Counted from the first letter of the stretch, positions 26,695 to 37,504 are shown. The stretch is 64,000 nt of DNA from Candidatus Competibacteraceae bacterium (GCA_016712625.1 JADJQQ010000004.1:310001-374000), one strand, 5' to 3'. Translations and numbers: made by a program. Notes: generated by a model from the letters alone, not told the origin.

Positions 26695-29281
26695 ATGCTT
26701 GAAACCTACCGTCAACAAGCCGCTGAGCGTACTGCCCTTGGAATCCCGGCCCTGCCCCTTAGCCCACAGCAGACCGCCGATCTGGTGGAGCTGCTCAAAA
26801 ATCCGCCCAAGGGCGAGGAAAGCTTCCTGCTGGATTTACTGACCCACCGAGTGCCGGCTGGGGTGGATCAGGCGGCGTATGTTAAAGCCGCCTTCCTTGC
26901 CGCCGTCGCCAAGGGCGAAGCCAAAACGCCGCTGATCTCCCGCGCGCGCGCCACCGAGCTGCTCGGCACCATGCTGGGCGGCTACAACATTCAGCCGCTG
27001 ATCGATCTGCTGGATGACGCCGAATGCGCGCCCGCCGCCGCCAAAGCGCTGTCGCTTACGCTGCTGATGTTCGACTACAAGCATGGCGTCAAGGAAAAAG
27101 CCGATAAAGGCAACGCCCACGCTCAACAGGTCATGAAAGCCTGGGCCGAAGCCGAATGGTTCACCAGTCGTCCCAAACTGCCGGAGAAAGTGACGGTCAC
27201 CGTATTCAAGGTGACCGGTGAAACCAACACCGATGACCTTTCTCCCGCGCCAGATGCCTGGAGTCGGCCCGATATTCCATTGCATGGGCTGGCGATGCTG
27301 AAAATGGAGCGCCCCGGCATTCAACCCGATGAATCCGGTAAAATCGGCCCGCTGAAGCTGATTGAATCGCTGAAAACCAAAGGCCATCCGGTCGCCTATG
27401 TCGGCGATGTGGTCGGCACCGGCTCTAGCCGCAAATCCGCCACCAACTCCGTATTGTGGTGGACCGGCGACGATATTCCCTACGTGCCCAACAAGCGTTA
27501 TGGCGGCTACTGTCTGGGCGGCAAGATCGCCCCAATCTTCTTCAACACCATGGAAGACGCCGGCGCGCTGCCGATCACCGACTGCGACGTGACCCAGATG
27601 AACATGGGCGATGTCATCGACATTTATCCCCATGCCGGCAAGATTGAGAAGAATGGCGCGGTCATCTCCACCTTTGAATATAAATCCGATGTGCTGCTGG
27701 ACGAAGTGCAAGCCGGCGGCCGCATCAATCTAATCATCGGTCGCGGCCTGACTGACTGGGCGCGCGAAGTGCAAGATCTCGGCCCCAGCCCGATTTTCCG
27801 CCGCCCGGCGCCCACGCAAGACTCCGGCAAGGGCTTCACGCTGGCGCAGAAAATGGTCGGCAGGGCCTGCGGTGTGGCCGGTATCCGCCCCGGCACCTAT
27901 TGCGAACCGAAGATGACCACGGTCGGCTCCCAAGACACCACCGGCCCGATGACCCGTGACGAGTTGAAAGACCTGGCCTGTCTTGGTTTCTCCGCCGATC
28001 TGGTGATGCAGTCGTTCTGCCACACCGCCGCTTATCCGAAGCCGGTGGATGTGCAGACCCACCACACCCTGCCCGACTTCATTTCCAGCCGGGGCGGCGT
28101 GGCGTTGCGGCCCGGCGATGGCATCATTCATAGCTGGTTGAACCGGATGCTGTTGCCCGATACCGTCGGCACCGGCGGCGACTCACACACCCGCTTCCCC
28201 ATCGGCATCAGCTTCCCGGCCGGTTCTGGTCTGGTGGCCTTTGCCGCCGCCACCGGCTCGATGCCGCTCGACATGCCAGAATCGGTGCTGGTGCGCTTCA
28301 AGGGTCAAATGCAACCGGGCATTACCCTGCGCGATCTGGTCAACGCCATCCCTTACGCCGCCCTCAAGGCCGGAACGCTGACCGTGGCGAAGGAAGGCAA
28401 GAAAAATGTGTTCAACGGTCGGATTGTGGAAATCGAAGGCTTGCCGGATTTGAAGGTCGAACAAGCCTTCGAGCTGTCCGACGCGTCCGCCGAACGCTCC
28501 GCCGCCGGCTGCACCGTGCGACTGAACAAGGAACCGATCATCGAATATCTGAACAGCAACATCACCTTGCTCAAATGGATGATTGCCAACGGCTATGAAG
28601 ACGCCAAGACCCTGGAGCGGCGGATCAAGGGGATGGAAGCCTGGCTGAAAAATCCGGTGCTAATGGAGCCGGACGCCGACGCCGAGTATGCGGATATCAT
28701 TGAGATCGACATGAGCCAGATCAAGGAACCGCTGCTGGCCTGCCCCAATGATCCTGACGATGTGAAAACCTTAGCCGATGTGGCCGAAACCAAGATCGAT
28801 GAAGTGTTCATCGGCTCCTGCATGACCAACATCGGCCACTATCGCGCCGCCGGCAAGGTGCTGAACGGCAAGTCCGGCATCCCGACCCGGCTGTGGATTT
28901 CCCCGCCGACCAAGATGGACGCCCATCAGTTGAGCGAGGAAGGTTATTACGCCATCTATGGCACCGCCGGGGCGCGGATGGAAATGCCGGGCTGCTCGCT
29001 GTGCATGGGCAATCAAGCGCGCGTGGCCGACAACGCGACGGTGGTGTCCACCTCGACTCGCAACTTTCCCAACCGCCTGGGTAAGGGCGCCAACGTATAC
29101 CTCAGTTCGGCGGAGCTGGCGGCGGTTTGCGCGCTGCTTGGCAAAATTCCGACCTTCGAGGAGTACATGAGCTACATGGGCGAAATCGGCTCCAAGGGCG
29201 CGGGAAATTTACCGTTACCTGAACTTCGATCAGGTGCCGGAATATCGGGAAGTGGCCGATAAGGTGAAGCTGGCGGCCTAA
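26695..29281 (+). CDS. acnB: Aconitate hydratase B, apparent 1-base frameshift near the C-terminus
   Basis: AGAGG lies 6 bases before the ATG. The enzyme interconverts citrate and isocitrate in the TCA cycle and in related cases also hydrates 2-methyl-cis-aconitate. AcnB order is seen: N-terminal HEAT-like domain (~1-160), swivel domain (~165-370), then the catalytic domains. The 4Fe-4S ligands are Cys709 (GSCMTN), Cys767 and Cys770 (PGCSLCMG), matching 710, 769 and 772 of E. coli. The uninterrupted frame ends at 29262 with an atypical tail (GNLPLPELRSGAG). Removing one G from GGG at 29202-29204 restores GAEIYRYLNFDQVPEYREVADKVK, the normal AcnB ending, with stop at 29279-29281 (~861 residues). 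A sequence error is the simplest explanation. Confidence 0.93.
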
Positions 29282-29294
29282 GCGCTTTGCATGA

Positions 29295-29320
29295 CAACCC
29301 CGGCCGCCTTGCCGGGGTTG
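29295..29320 (+). terminator. Hairpin terminator after acnB
   Basis: CAACCCCGGC and GCCGGGGTTG pair perfectly over 10 bases with a 6-base loop, 14 bases after the restored acnB stop. No T-run follows. Its location argues that the helicase gene starts downstream of it. Confidence 0.6.
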
Positions 29321-29355
29321 GCCTGACTCAACAGGATCGCTCCACACGATCATGC

Positions 29356-32300
29356 ATGGTTTTTCTCAAGAATCAGCCCAAGGCCATGGACGATTACGAC
29401 CGGAAAGAATCTGGTAATAACGACAGTTTCGCCCCTCATTGCCTTTCCATTGATCTTGAAGTGGGTAAGGAAACTGAGCGGATTCATAAGTTCGCCGCCG
29501 TGCGCGGTGACAATGGGCAGGCATTCAAGTTTTCTTCTGGAAACCTGTTAGCTGAACTTGCCAAGCTGGATGACTTTGCCGAGGGTTGTTCCTTTCTGCT
29601 TGGCCATAACCTGATTGCCTTCGACGCCCACTATTTAGCGGCGGCCAAACCTGATCTACGTCTACTCAAGCTGCCGATGGTGGATACGCTCCGCCTCAAT
29701 CCGCTGGCTTTTCCCCGTAATCCCTATCATCACCTGGTCAAGCACTACCAGGACGGCCAACTCAAACACGGCCAGCGCAACGATCCGGAGCTGGACGCCC
29801 GGCTGACCCTGGACGTGTTCCGGGATCAACATCGCGCTTTTCAAGGGTTGCAGCGTTCCAACCCGGATTTACTGCTGATCTGGCACTGGCTGACCACGCT
29901 GTCAGACCAGGCCACAGTTGGACTCAACGCTTTTTTCATGACCCTGCGGCACCGAATGAAACCTTCCGAGGCCGAGGCTCGGACGGCCATCGAACGATTT
30001 TTGCATGAACGGGGCTGCGCCACTCACGGACATACGATTCTGGCTGAGGCGAAACAGAAGGGATGGGCGCTGGCGTATGCCCTAACCTGGCTTTCGGTGG
30101 CGGGTGGCAACTCAGTGATGCCGCCCTGGGTTCGTCATCAGTTTCCAGAGGCAGGGATTTTGGTACGACGCCTGCGCGATACCGCCTGCCATAAGCCCGA
30201 TTGCGCCTGGTGTCAGACGCGGCATAATGCTTTGAAGGAACTCAGGCGCTGGTTCAGCACTATCGGCCACTTCCGCCCTGAACCGACTGGCCCTGATGGC
30301 CAACCCTTGCAACAACTCATCGTCGAGGCCGCGCTACGCGGCGAACCGTTGCTCGGCATTCTGCCCACGGGCACTGGCAAATCCCTGTGTTATCAGATTC
30401 CAGCCTTGTCCCGTTACGATAAAACCGGTGCGCTGACCGTGGTGATCTCACCACTGGTCGCCCTCATGGTCGATCAGGTGGCGGGTCTGGAAGCACACGG
30501 CATCACCTGTTGCGCGACCCTAAACGGCCTACTGCCCCTACCGGAACGCGCCGATGTCCTGGATCGGGTTCGGTTGGGCGATGTGGGTATTCTAATCATC
30601 TCGCCGGAACAGCTGCGCAATCTTTCGGTCCGCAAGGCGCTGGCACAGCGTGAAATCGGCATCTGGGTGCTGGATGAAGCGCACTGTCTTTCCAAATGGG
30701 GCCACGACTTCCGCCCCGACTACCGTTATGTGGGCCGGTTCATCAAGGAGAAAGCCGACCAGGATGCGCCACCGCCCATTCTGTGCCTGACCGCCACCGC
30801 CAAACCGGAGGTGACAGCGGATATCGTCAGCTATTTTCGTGACAAACTCGCTATCAATCTAAAGGTTTTCGATGGCGGTGCCAGTCGAATCAATCTGGAC
30901 TTTATCGTCGCAACCACCACAACCGCTGAAAAATTCAGCCACATCCAACACCTGCTGGCGACGGATCTGCCGCCGGATCAGCCAGGAGGGGCCATCATTT
31001 ACTGCGCCACCCGCAAACATGCGCAGGAAGTCGCGCAGTTTCTGAATGATAAGGCACTAGAAACACGGTATTTTCATTCCATGCTGTCCCCGGAGACTAA
31101 GAAAACCGTACAAAAGGATTTCGTCAGTGGCGGCCTGCGGATTATCGCCGCCACCAGTGCTTTTGGCATGGGCATCGATAAAAAAGACGTTCGCTTGGTG
31201 GTTCACGCCGACATTCCCAATTCGCTGGAAAACTATTTACAGGAAGCTGGACGCGCCGGACGCGACCGTCAGCCCGCCCGCTGCGTGTTGCTCTACACGC
31301 CGGAAGATGTTGAACGACAGTTTGGCATGTCAGCCCGCTCGCGCCTGACCCAGCGTGAGATCCAGGCCATCCTCAAAGCCTTACGCAACTTGAACCGGAA
31401 AAAGCGGCTCGGAGGCGAAGTAGTCGTCACTGCGGGTGAAATCCTGGCGGAAGACGAGGACGAAACGGTGGGACGGGACTCCGCCACCGATGACACTCGG
31501 GTGCGGGTGGCGCTGGCGTGGCTGGAAGAGGCCGGCTTGCTCTCGCGCGAGGAAAATCGGACTCAGGTGTTTCCCTCCTCGCTTCGAGTAAATTCCCTGG
31601 AAGACGCCCAACGGCAACTCGACAAATATGCGGTGGTCGGGGAATACCGACATCAGTTGGAAACGCTGGTGGCGGCACTGATCGCCGCCGATGCTGACCA
31701 AGGCATCTCGACCGATGAATTGATGGGGCTGTCGGGACTGAGCGCGTCCAAACTTGGCGTCGCCTTACACAAATTGGAGCATCTGGGCATCGCTAGCAAC
31801 GATACAGTCCTGACCGCCTTCGTGCACGCCGCAGTGGAACGCTCCTCCAAAAAACGCTTTGAAGACGCCGAAGCCCTTGAAAAAGCCTTACTTGATGAAC
31901 TGCGAGAAGCCGCCCCCGATCTCGGAAAAGGCGAGGTCACGGTGTTGCATCTGCGGCACACCACCCAGCACCTCAAGGAGATTGGCTTAACCGACGTACT
32001 ACCGGAAAAGCTCTGGCGTCTGGTCAAAAGCCTTGCGCGTGATGGCCGCGCGGAGGGCGGTGTGGGCAGCCTCCATGTCCGTCGCCTGGACGCGGAAACC
32101 GCGCAGATAACCTTGCAGCGGGACTGGTCGGCGTTGACCAAAACAGCGGAATTACGTCGAACGGCGGCACATCGGCTGCTGCATCACCTGCTTGATAGCT
32201 TGCCATCAGGGATGCGTGGGACAGATTTGCTGGCTGAAACCACGCTGGGCAAGCTGATGGGCGCGCTCGAAGGTGAGGTGCTTCTCAAAGCCGAAATGAA

Positions 32301-34523
32301 GGACCCACCCAAACTGTTGGAGCGCGCCCTACTCTGGCTGCACGAGCAGGATGTGATCCGTCTCAACAAGGGCCTGACTATTTTTCGTCCGGCGATGACC
32401 ATTCGGCTGAGCCAAGAGAAACGCAACTTCCTGAAATCCGACTTCCTGACCTTGAAACAGCATTACGACGAGCAAATCGTACAAATTCACGTCATGGTCG
32501 AATATGTCCAGCGCGGTCTTATGGCCATGACTGAAGCGCTGCGCCTGACGGTGGATTACTTCCGATTGCAACGGGCGGAATTTCTAAGCCGCTGGCTGCC
32601 GGAACGGGAAAAAGAGCTGACCCGCCAAACCACACCGCAATCGTGGCGCGCCATCGTGGAAGCCCTTAATAATCCGGTGCAGCAACGTATCGTCACTGAT
32701 GATCGGGAACAGGCTAACATATTGATACTGGCGGGTCCCGGTTCGGGCAAGACGCGTGTTCTGGTACATCGCATCGCCTATCTGGTCCGAGTGAGGCGAG
32801 AAAATCCGCGCGGTATTCTGGCCTTAGCCTATAACCGCCATGCGGCGGTCGAAATCCGGCGGCGTTTGGCGGAATTAATCAATGACAACGCTAAAGGCGT
32901 TATCGTCCTCACCTGCCACGCGCTCGCCATGCGGTTGGCCGGCGTCAGCTTCGTCGGGCGTGCTCATTTTATGGGTGATGAGGCTTTCAAAGCCGTATTA
33001 CGACAAGCAGTGGCCTTGCTGAAGGGCGAGGGCCTACCGCCGGAGGAAGCGGACGAACAGCGGGAACGGCTACTCGCCGGGTTCCGATGGATTCTGGTCG
33101 ACGAATATCAGGATATCGGCCCGGAACAATACGAACTGATCTCAGCGCTAGCCGGTCGCGCCCGTTCTGATGAAGATAGCCGGCTCAGTTTGTTCGCGGT
33201 GGGCGATGACGACCAGAATATCTATGCCTTTGACGGCGCATCGGTTGAATTTATTCGCCGCTTTGAAGCCGATTACGCGGCAAAACCGGTTTATCTGACC
33301 GAAAATTACCGCTCCACCGCGCATATCATCGCGGCCGCCAACTGCGTAATTGATCCCGCGCGCAGCCGGATGAAAGCCGCCCATCCAATCATCATCGACC
33401 GCTCCCGCGCCAAAACTCCGCCGGGTGGCGACTGGCAGCTGCTGGACCCCATCAGCCAGGCTCGGGTGCAGATTTTGCCCGCTGGTGATAATGACCAAAC
33501 CCAGGCGGTGGCGGTGATAACCGAACTCCAGCGGCTGTCCAAGATCGCACCCGCTTGGGATTGGAGTCGCACAGCGATCATCGCGCGTTATTGGAACGCC
33601 CTCCATCCGGTGCGTGCGTATTGTGAGCACCAGGGTATTCCGGTGCAGATGGCTGACGATGAAGCCCCGCATTTCTGGCGACTGCGTGAAACCCAGATTT
33701 TGCTGGAATGGCTGTACTCCAGAGATAATCAAGAGTTAAAGGCCGATACCCTTCACCGCTGGCTCGATAGCCAGCCGAGCTGTGGCTGGTGGCTCGTTGT
33801 CCGGCAAGCGGTGGATGAGTACGCCTTAGAAAATGGTAATGCGGAGCTGCCGTACCGGCATTTTACGGAATGGCTGGCGGAATGGGGCCGAGAAATCCGC
33901 CGCCGCCAAACCGGTGTGCTGTTGCTGACCGCTCATCGAGCCAAGGGCTTGGAATTCGACCAAGTAGCCGTATTGGATGGCGGTTGGGATCATCCAGGCC
34001 GTAATGAAGACCGTGATGCGCCACGGCGGTTGTATTACGTCGCCATGACCCGCGCCAAAAATTGTTAATTCTGGCTCACCGTAACGGTATAAATCCACTG
34101 TTGGATTCACTACCGGAAGGCCCCCCACTGTTGCGCCGCCAACCTACGCCACCACCGCCACCGCCACCGATACTGGCTCACTTTTATACACGGCCGACGC
34201 TTAAAGACATTGACATTGGATTTGCGGGTCGCCATGCCCCAAACCATCCTATCCATCGGAAAATTGCGAGCCGCTCCACGGGAGACACGCTCGACTATCG
34301 ACTAAGCGGAGATCGCTGGCTACTCACAACTGGCAAGGGCGACATTGTGGGGCGACTAGCGCAATCTTTTAAACCGCCCCATAAAATGCTGTGTATCGAA
34401 GCGCGAGTAGCTGCAATTCTCACGCGCTGGAAAAAAGATGACGAGTCCAACTATCGTGACTTCATACGCTGCGAGCGCTGGGAAGTCGTATTACCAGAAT
34501 TGGTCTTTGCCCCTAAACCGTGA
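29356..34523 (+). CDS. Giant DEDD exonuclease-RecQ-UvrD fusion helicase, apparent 1-base frameshift near 34064
   Basis: After repair ~1722 residues. Start uncertain: ATG 29356 or 29386, neither with a good Shine-Dalgarno. Domains: DEDD 3'-5' exonuclease-like (~28-165; SIDLEVG, LLGHNLIAFDAHYL, DPELDARLTLDVF); RecQ helicase (~285-670) with Walker A LPTGTGKSLCYQ (~334), DEAHCLSKWGHDFRPDY (~440) and the arginine-finger region EAGRAGRDRQ; winged-helix modules and linkers (~670-1090); UvrD/Rep helicase (~1100-1600) with AGPGSGKTRVL (~1126), VDEYQDIGPEQ (~1249), VGDDDQNIYAFDGAS, TENYRS and TAHRAKGLEFDQVAVLDGG. The frame breaks at YVAMTRAKNC; one extra A or T in AAAAATTG (34056-34063) gives MTRAKxLLILAHRN and continues to 34523. 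The C-terminal part has a poly-Pro stretch and FAGRHAPNHP. A repair or genome-defence role is inferred. Confidence 0.85.
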
Positions 34524-34534
34524 ATAGGATAAAG

Positions 34535-34556
34535 GCGCGCTCACTGCGTGGCGCGC
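34535..34556. terminator. Possible bidirectional hairpin between convergent genes
   Basis: GCGCGC-T-CAC / GTG-GCGCGC forms a 9-base-pair stem with one bulged T and a 3-base loop. It lies 12 bases after the helicase stop and overlaps the end of the opposing gene. There is no T-run on either strand. Confidence 0.35.
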
Positions 34557-35017
34557 GACTGCGTGACAGGCACTGCGGCGGCGGGCGGTTCCACAAAAGC
34601 AATATCCACACTACCCCCGCCTAGCGTCAGTTCGACCCCATGCTGGGCGTTTTGCAAATACAGCATAACGCCCTTTTTATTGCGTAGCACTGTGTGGCCA
34701 CCGCCCTGTCCTAGCGTAAATGCACCGTCAACGGCGTAATAACGGCCGGGAAAATCCGCCAAATCCCGCAAGCGATAGACTTGACCGAGCGCATTGACCT
34801 TAGTGACGCCTAAAGTGGCCACCTTGATAGCGGATATCGAGAACAAGTATTGCCGATCCCGCACAAGCAACTTGCCTTCGCCCTTATTAACCCCGACCAA
34901 GAAACCGTAGGAAGTACTGGTAAATTCCAGTCGGCCATCGGGTTTTCCATCCTGCGCGAAGGCTATTCCTGTTCCAGCGAGCAGAACCGCCATCAAAAGC
35001 ATCCGCACCCGTTGCAT
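34541..35017 (-). CDS. Conserved secreted protein of unknown function
   Basis: 158 residues. The start at 35017 (MQRVRMLLMAVLLAGTGIAFAQ) is set by GGGAG 8 bases upstream and yields a clean signal peptide. The mature part is a compact beta-rich domain with KLLVRDRQYLFSISAIKVATLG, NALGQVYRLRDLADFPGRYYAVDGAF broken over ~60-105, GGGHTVLRNKKGVMLYLQN and a final VELTLGGGSVDIAFVEPP. It resembles small periplasmic domains of unknown function found in other proteobacteria, but I cannot name the family with confidence. The TAXI protein gene ends 20 bases upstream (stop 35038-35040), so it is likely the last gene of that unit. A pairing with the TAXI protein is inference. Confidence 0.72.
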   Translation of the reverse strand: MQRVRMLLMAVLLAGTGIAFAQDGKPDGRLEFTSTSYGFLVGVNKGEGKLLVRDRQYLFSISAIKVATLGVTKVNALGQVYRLRDLADFPGRYYAVDGAFTLGQGGGHTVLRNKKGVMLYLQNAQHGVELTLGGGSVDIAFVEPPAAAVPVTQSRATQ

Positions 35018-35037
35018 CGGTTTTCTCCCGCCCTCAA

Positions 35038-36090
35038 CTAAACAGTTGGAACCTGCCACTGGGGCCATTGGCGCAAGTTGAGCAAGATTTTTTCCAGCTG
35101 GCGGGTTAAATCCACCTCGGAACCGCCACCTTTACCGCTGCGCGAACAGCTATCCAACTGCCAAACGCCCACTTTTTCATCCAGATTGACTTCTTTCCAC
35201 TTGGGATGGCCAGTCTGGCGCAGCTGGCCGATATTGGAACGAATCGCCTGGCCGAGCTTGGCCAATTGCCCACAGCGTTGCACGAAATAGGGACTCTGCT
35301 TTCCGGAAAAGTCGAAACTCATCAAAACCGCCTTGACCGCAATGGTGGGCACCTCACCAGACAACCAGTCATAATCGGCTTGACTGACTTTGGCGGGCTG
35401 ATATTCCTTCAACATGCGCGGATCGTCCAGCGGTACGAAACGCACGTTGCTCAGCATCGCGGCAAACTCCGGCTTATTAATCAAATTACCCACTTTGGTG
35501 AACAGATTGACTGGCTTACCGGCGACATAAAACATAGCGTCGGCCTCGCCTTTAAGCACCGCGGTCACGCCTTGTAACGGCGCGATATTCAACATTTCAG
35601 CCGGCTTTACCCCGGTCAGTTGCAGCAGGTTGATGGCCGTCAGCCAAGTTCCGCTACCGGGTTCGCCCACCGCAACCCGTTTGCCTTGTAGATCATTGAA
35701 CGTCTGAACCGACTTGTTCGCGAACAAATGGACTTCTTCGTTGTAGAAAGGAAAGATCAAGCGCAACCGGCCAGCCAACTGGCGCATTTCCGGGCTTTCG
35801 GAGCGGCTGAGAAATCCCAGCACATCCGACTGCACGATACCGAACGTAGCGTTCTCCTTGCTGTTGATGCGTTTGATGTTGTCGATGGAGCCTTGGGAAT
35901 CCTTGACCACAATATCCAGGCTGACCGTTTTGGCGACGCCGGCGATATCGTTGCCGAATTGGATGTAAGTACCGGTCTTGGAGCCGGTAACCATGCCAAT
36001 CTGCTTGGCGTCAACCTCTTCCGCCAAGGATGGCGTCAACCCAAAAAAGCTCCCCAGCAAGAACAGGCCAACGATCAGCCGACGATTCAT
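35038..36090 (-). CDS. TAXI-family TRAP transporter substrate-binding protein, orphan
   Basis: 350 residues. The start at 36090 (MNRRLIVGLFLLGSFFGLT) has GAGGAG 7-8 bases upstream. A signal peptide ends near SLAEE. The TAXI binding-protein fold shows IGMVTGSKTGTYIQFGNDIA (~30-49), DSQGSIDNIKRI, FGIVQSDVLGF, FPFYNEEVHLFANKSV, LQGKRVAVGEPGSGTW (~135-150) and ADAMFYVAGKP. TAXI proteins bind organic acids or amino acids in the periplasm and hand them to a TRAP permease (DctM/DctQ fusion). No permease gene is present in this window, so this copy may sense rather than transport, or may use a distant permease. The C-terminal ~60 residues (CGQLAKLGQAIRSN, HPKWKEV, SCSRSG) extend the domain. It lies 52 bases after the proline-rich membrane gene. 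Confidence 0.87.
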   Translation of the reverse strand: MNRRLIVGLFLLGSFFGLTPSLAEEVDAKQIGMVTGSKTGTYIQFGNDIAGVAKTVSLDIVVKDSQGSIDNIKRINSKENATFGIVQSDVLGFLSRSESPEMRQLAGRLRLIFPFYNEEVHLFANKSVQTFNDLQGKRVAVGEPGSGTWLTAINLLQLTGVKPAEMLNIAPLQGVTAVLKGEADAMFYVAGKPVNLFTKVGNLINKPEFAAMLSNVRFVPLDDPRMLKEYQPAKVSQADYDWLSGEVPTIAVKAVLMSFDFSGKQSPYFVQRCGQLAKLGQAIRSNIGQLRQTGHPKWKEVNLDEKVGVWQLDSCSRSGKGGGSEVDLTRQLEKILLNLRQWPQWQVPTV

Positions 36091-36160
36091 AAGCATTCTC
36101 CTCTGCAAATCGGGAAATCACGCAATGACTTGTTGTGTTATCTATCCTACCCTTACTAAA

Positions 36161-37504
36161 TCAGGGCGATTTGTTCGAACGCAATCTTTTCTCTAATTCC
36201 TGTTGGGTGGGATCGAATTGCGAGTTCAATTCCTCCTCCAGGCTATGATCGGAGCCCGGCCGAGATGGCCTGCCGGCTGGATTTGACGGCGCGGGCCTTT
36301 GCCCTTCGAGCGGTGAAGCCGGAGGAACCGGACGGGTCGGCGGCAAGGGAGTAGACGACGGCGCGGGCAATCGCTCTGGCGCAATGGGCTGGGAAGGAAC
36401 CGGCCGTATAGGCATCGATGGCTTGGGCGCTGGAATTGGCTCCGAGGCTGGCTTTGGTTCCGGCGCCGGAATCGGCTCCGAGGCTGGCTTTGGTTCCGGC
36501 GCTGGAATCGGCTCCGGCGCGGGCTTCGGTACGGACTGAATGGGCGCAACCGGCGCGGCCGGTCTAGTCGGCGCAACCGGCTCATTGATACCAGGCGCGG
36601 CGGACTGATCATTGGCCTGTTGGCTGAACCACCACCAGCCCGCTGTAGCCAAGGCCACCAACACAACCGCCAATCCCAACCCCATCAACAGGCCTGACTT
36701 CCGCCGGCTCGGCGTGCCCGCCGGTTCGAACAAGGGAGGCTCAGACTGAAGCGGCGGCTGATCGGGCAGAGCCGATGGCCTGGAAATGGGTAGCCACGGC
36801 TCCGTTTCCGCCGCCGATTCGCCACTGGCCGCCTTGTGGTTTGCTCCAGCCGCTGGAGACGATGTTTTCAGAGGCGGTGGCTGGGTCTCTACTGCTTCTA
36901 CCCCCGTTGCGGTAGCCGGCGGGGCCGATCCCTGTGACCGGCGCGAAGCCCATTGCTGGGTCTGATCGCCATCCTCCCGGCCGAGGCTTGTGTCAAGAGC
37001 GGGAATCGGCATCTCAGGAATGGCCAAATCCGGCTTCCCGACATCCGGCAACGGTGGCGGCTGCATCATCGGTTCGGCGGGTTCTGGCTGGGGGCGCGGC
37101 GCGGGCGCGGGATTGACTCGCGTACCGCTGACCACCTTGCGCTCACCGCTGGCGCTACCTTCCTCCAGTTCCAATTGCAAGGGCCAAACAAAGGTCACGG
37201 CAGCGGTTGCGGTCAAGCCTTGCCCGCGCACCGTCAGTTGATAGGGCATGTTTTCCAGTTGGAAAACCAGATCAGGATGAATGACGAATTTTAACAGCTC
37301 GCCGCTGAACCATGCTTCCTCCGGCTGCAACCAGCACTCCGCGCCCTGCCAGCCGTCCGAGCCGAGATGGTTGGCGCCAAAGCCATGGCGGCTTAGGGCA
37401 AATTCGAATGTTTCCAGGCCAGGCGGCAGTCCGCCGAGAGTGACGATGGCGTGTCCCAACGGACGGGCTGGGTCTTCCGACACGCGAACCGAAAGCGCGG
37501 CCAT
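36161..37504 (-). CDS. Proline-rich single-span membrane protein in the srf-like cluster
   Basis: 447 residues, not a family I can name. The N-terminal ~130 residues form a globular part (MAALSVRVSEDPARPLGHA, FEFALSRHGFGANHLG, WLQPEEAWFSGELLKFVIHP, YQLTVRGQG). A Pro/Glu/Ala-rich disordered linker follows (~135-270), one membrane helix (LLMGLGLAVVLVALATAGWWW, ~275-296) and a second Pro-rich tail with PEPKPASEPIPA repeats, ending in a charged helix (LEEELNSQFDPTQQELEKRL). No signal peptide, so the globular N-terminus should be cytoplasmic and the Pro-rich tail periplasmic. Its position, 155 bases after the srfC-like gene, suggests it takes the place of srfA of the srfABC locus, but sequence homology to SrfA is not demonstrated. 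Confidence 0.75.
   Translation of the reverse strand: MAALSVRVSEDPARPLGHAIVTLGGLPPGLETFEFALSRHGFGANHLGSDGWQGAECWLQPEEAWFSGELLKFVIHPDLVFQLENMPYQLTVRGQGLTATAAVTFVWPLQLELEEGSASGERKVVSGTRVNPAPAPRPQPEPAEPMMQPPPLPDVGKPDLAIPEMPIPALDTSLGREDGDQTQQWASRRSQGSAPPATATGVEAVETQPPPLKTSSPAAGANHKAASGESAAETEPWLPISRPSALPDQPPLQSEPPLFEPAGTPSRRKSGLLMGLGLAVVLVALATAGWWWFSQQANDQSAAPGINEPVAPTRPAAPVAPIQSVPKPAPEPIPAPEPKPASEPIPAPEPKPASEPIPAPKPSMPIRPVPSQPIAPERLPAPSSTPLPPTRPVPPASPLEGQRPAPSNPAGRPSRPGSDHSLEEELNSQFDPTQQELEKRLRSNKSP
36438..36521. repeat. Tandem 36-base repeat inside the proline-rich gene
   Basis: Two consecutive 36-base units (36438-36473 and 36474-36509) differ at one base and are followed by a partial third. 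They encode the PEPKPASEPIPA repeat of the periplasmic Pro-rich tail. Such repeats change number easily by slippage, keeping frame. Confidence 0.8.

Noticed and set aside
34141..34170. CCACCG-type microsatellite
   Set aside because: It encodes the poly-Pro stretch of the helicase C-terminal part and is too short and imperfect to be a separate element.
36438..36521. Direct repeats as a possible CRISPR array
   Set aside because: Units are contiguous without spacers and encode a Pro-rich protein repeat in frame.
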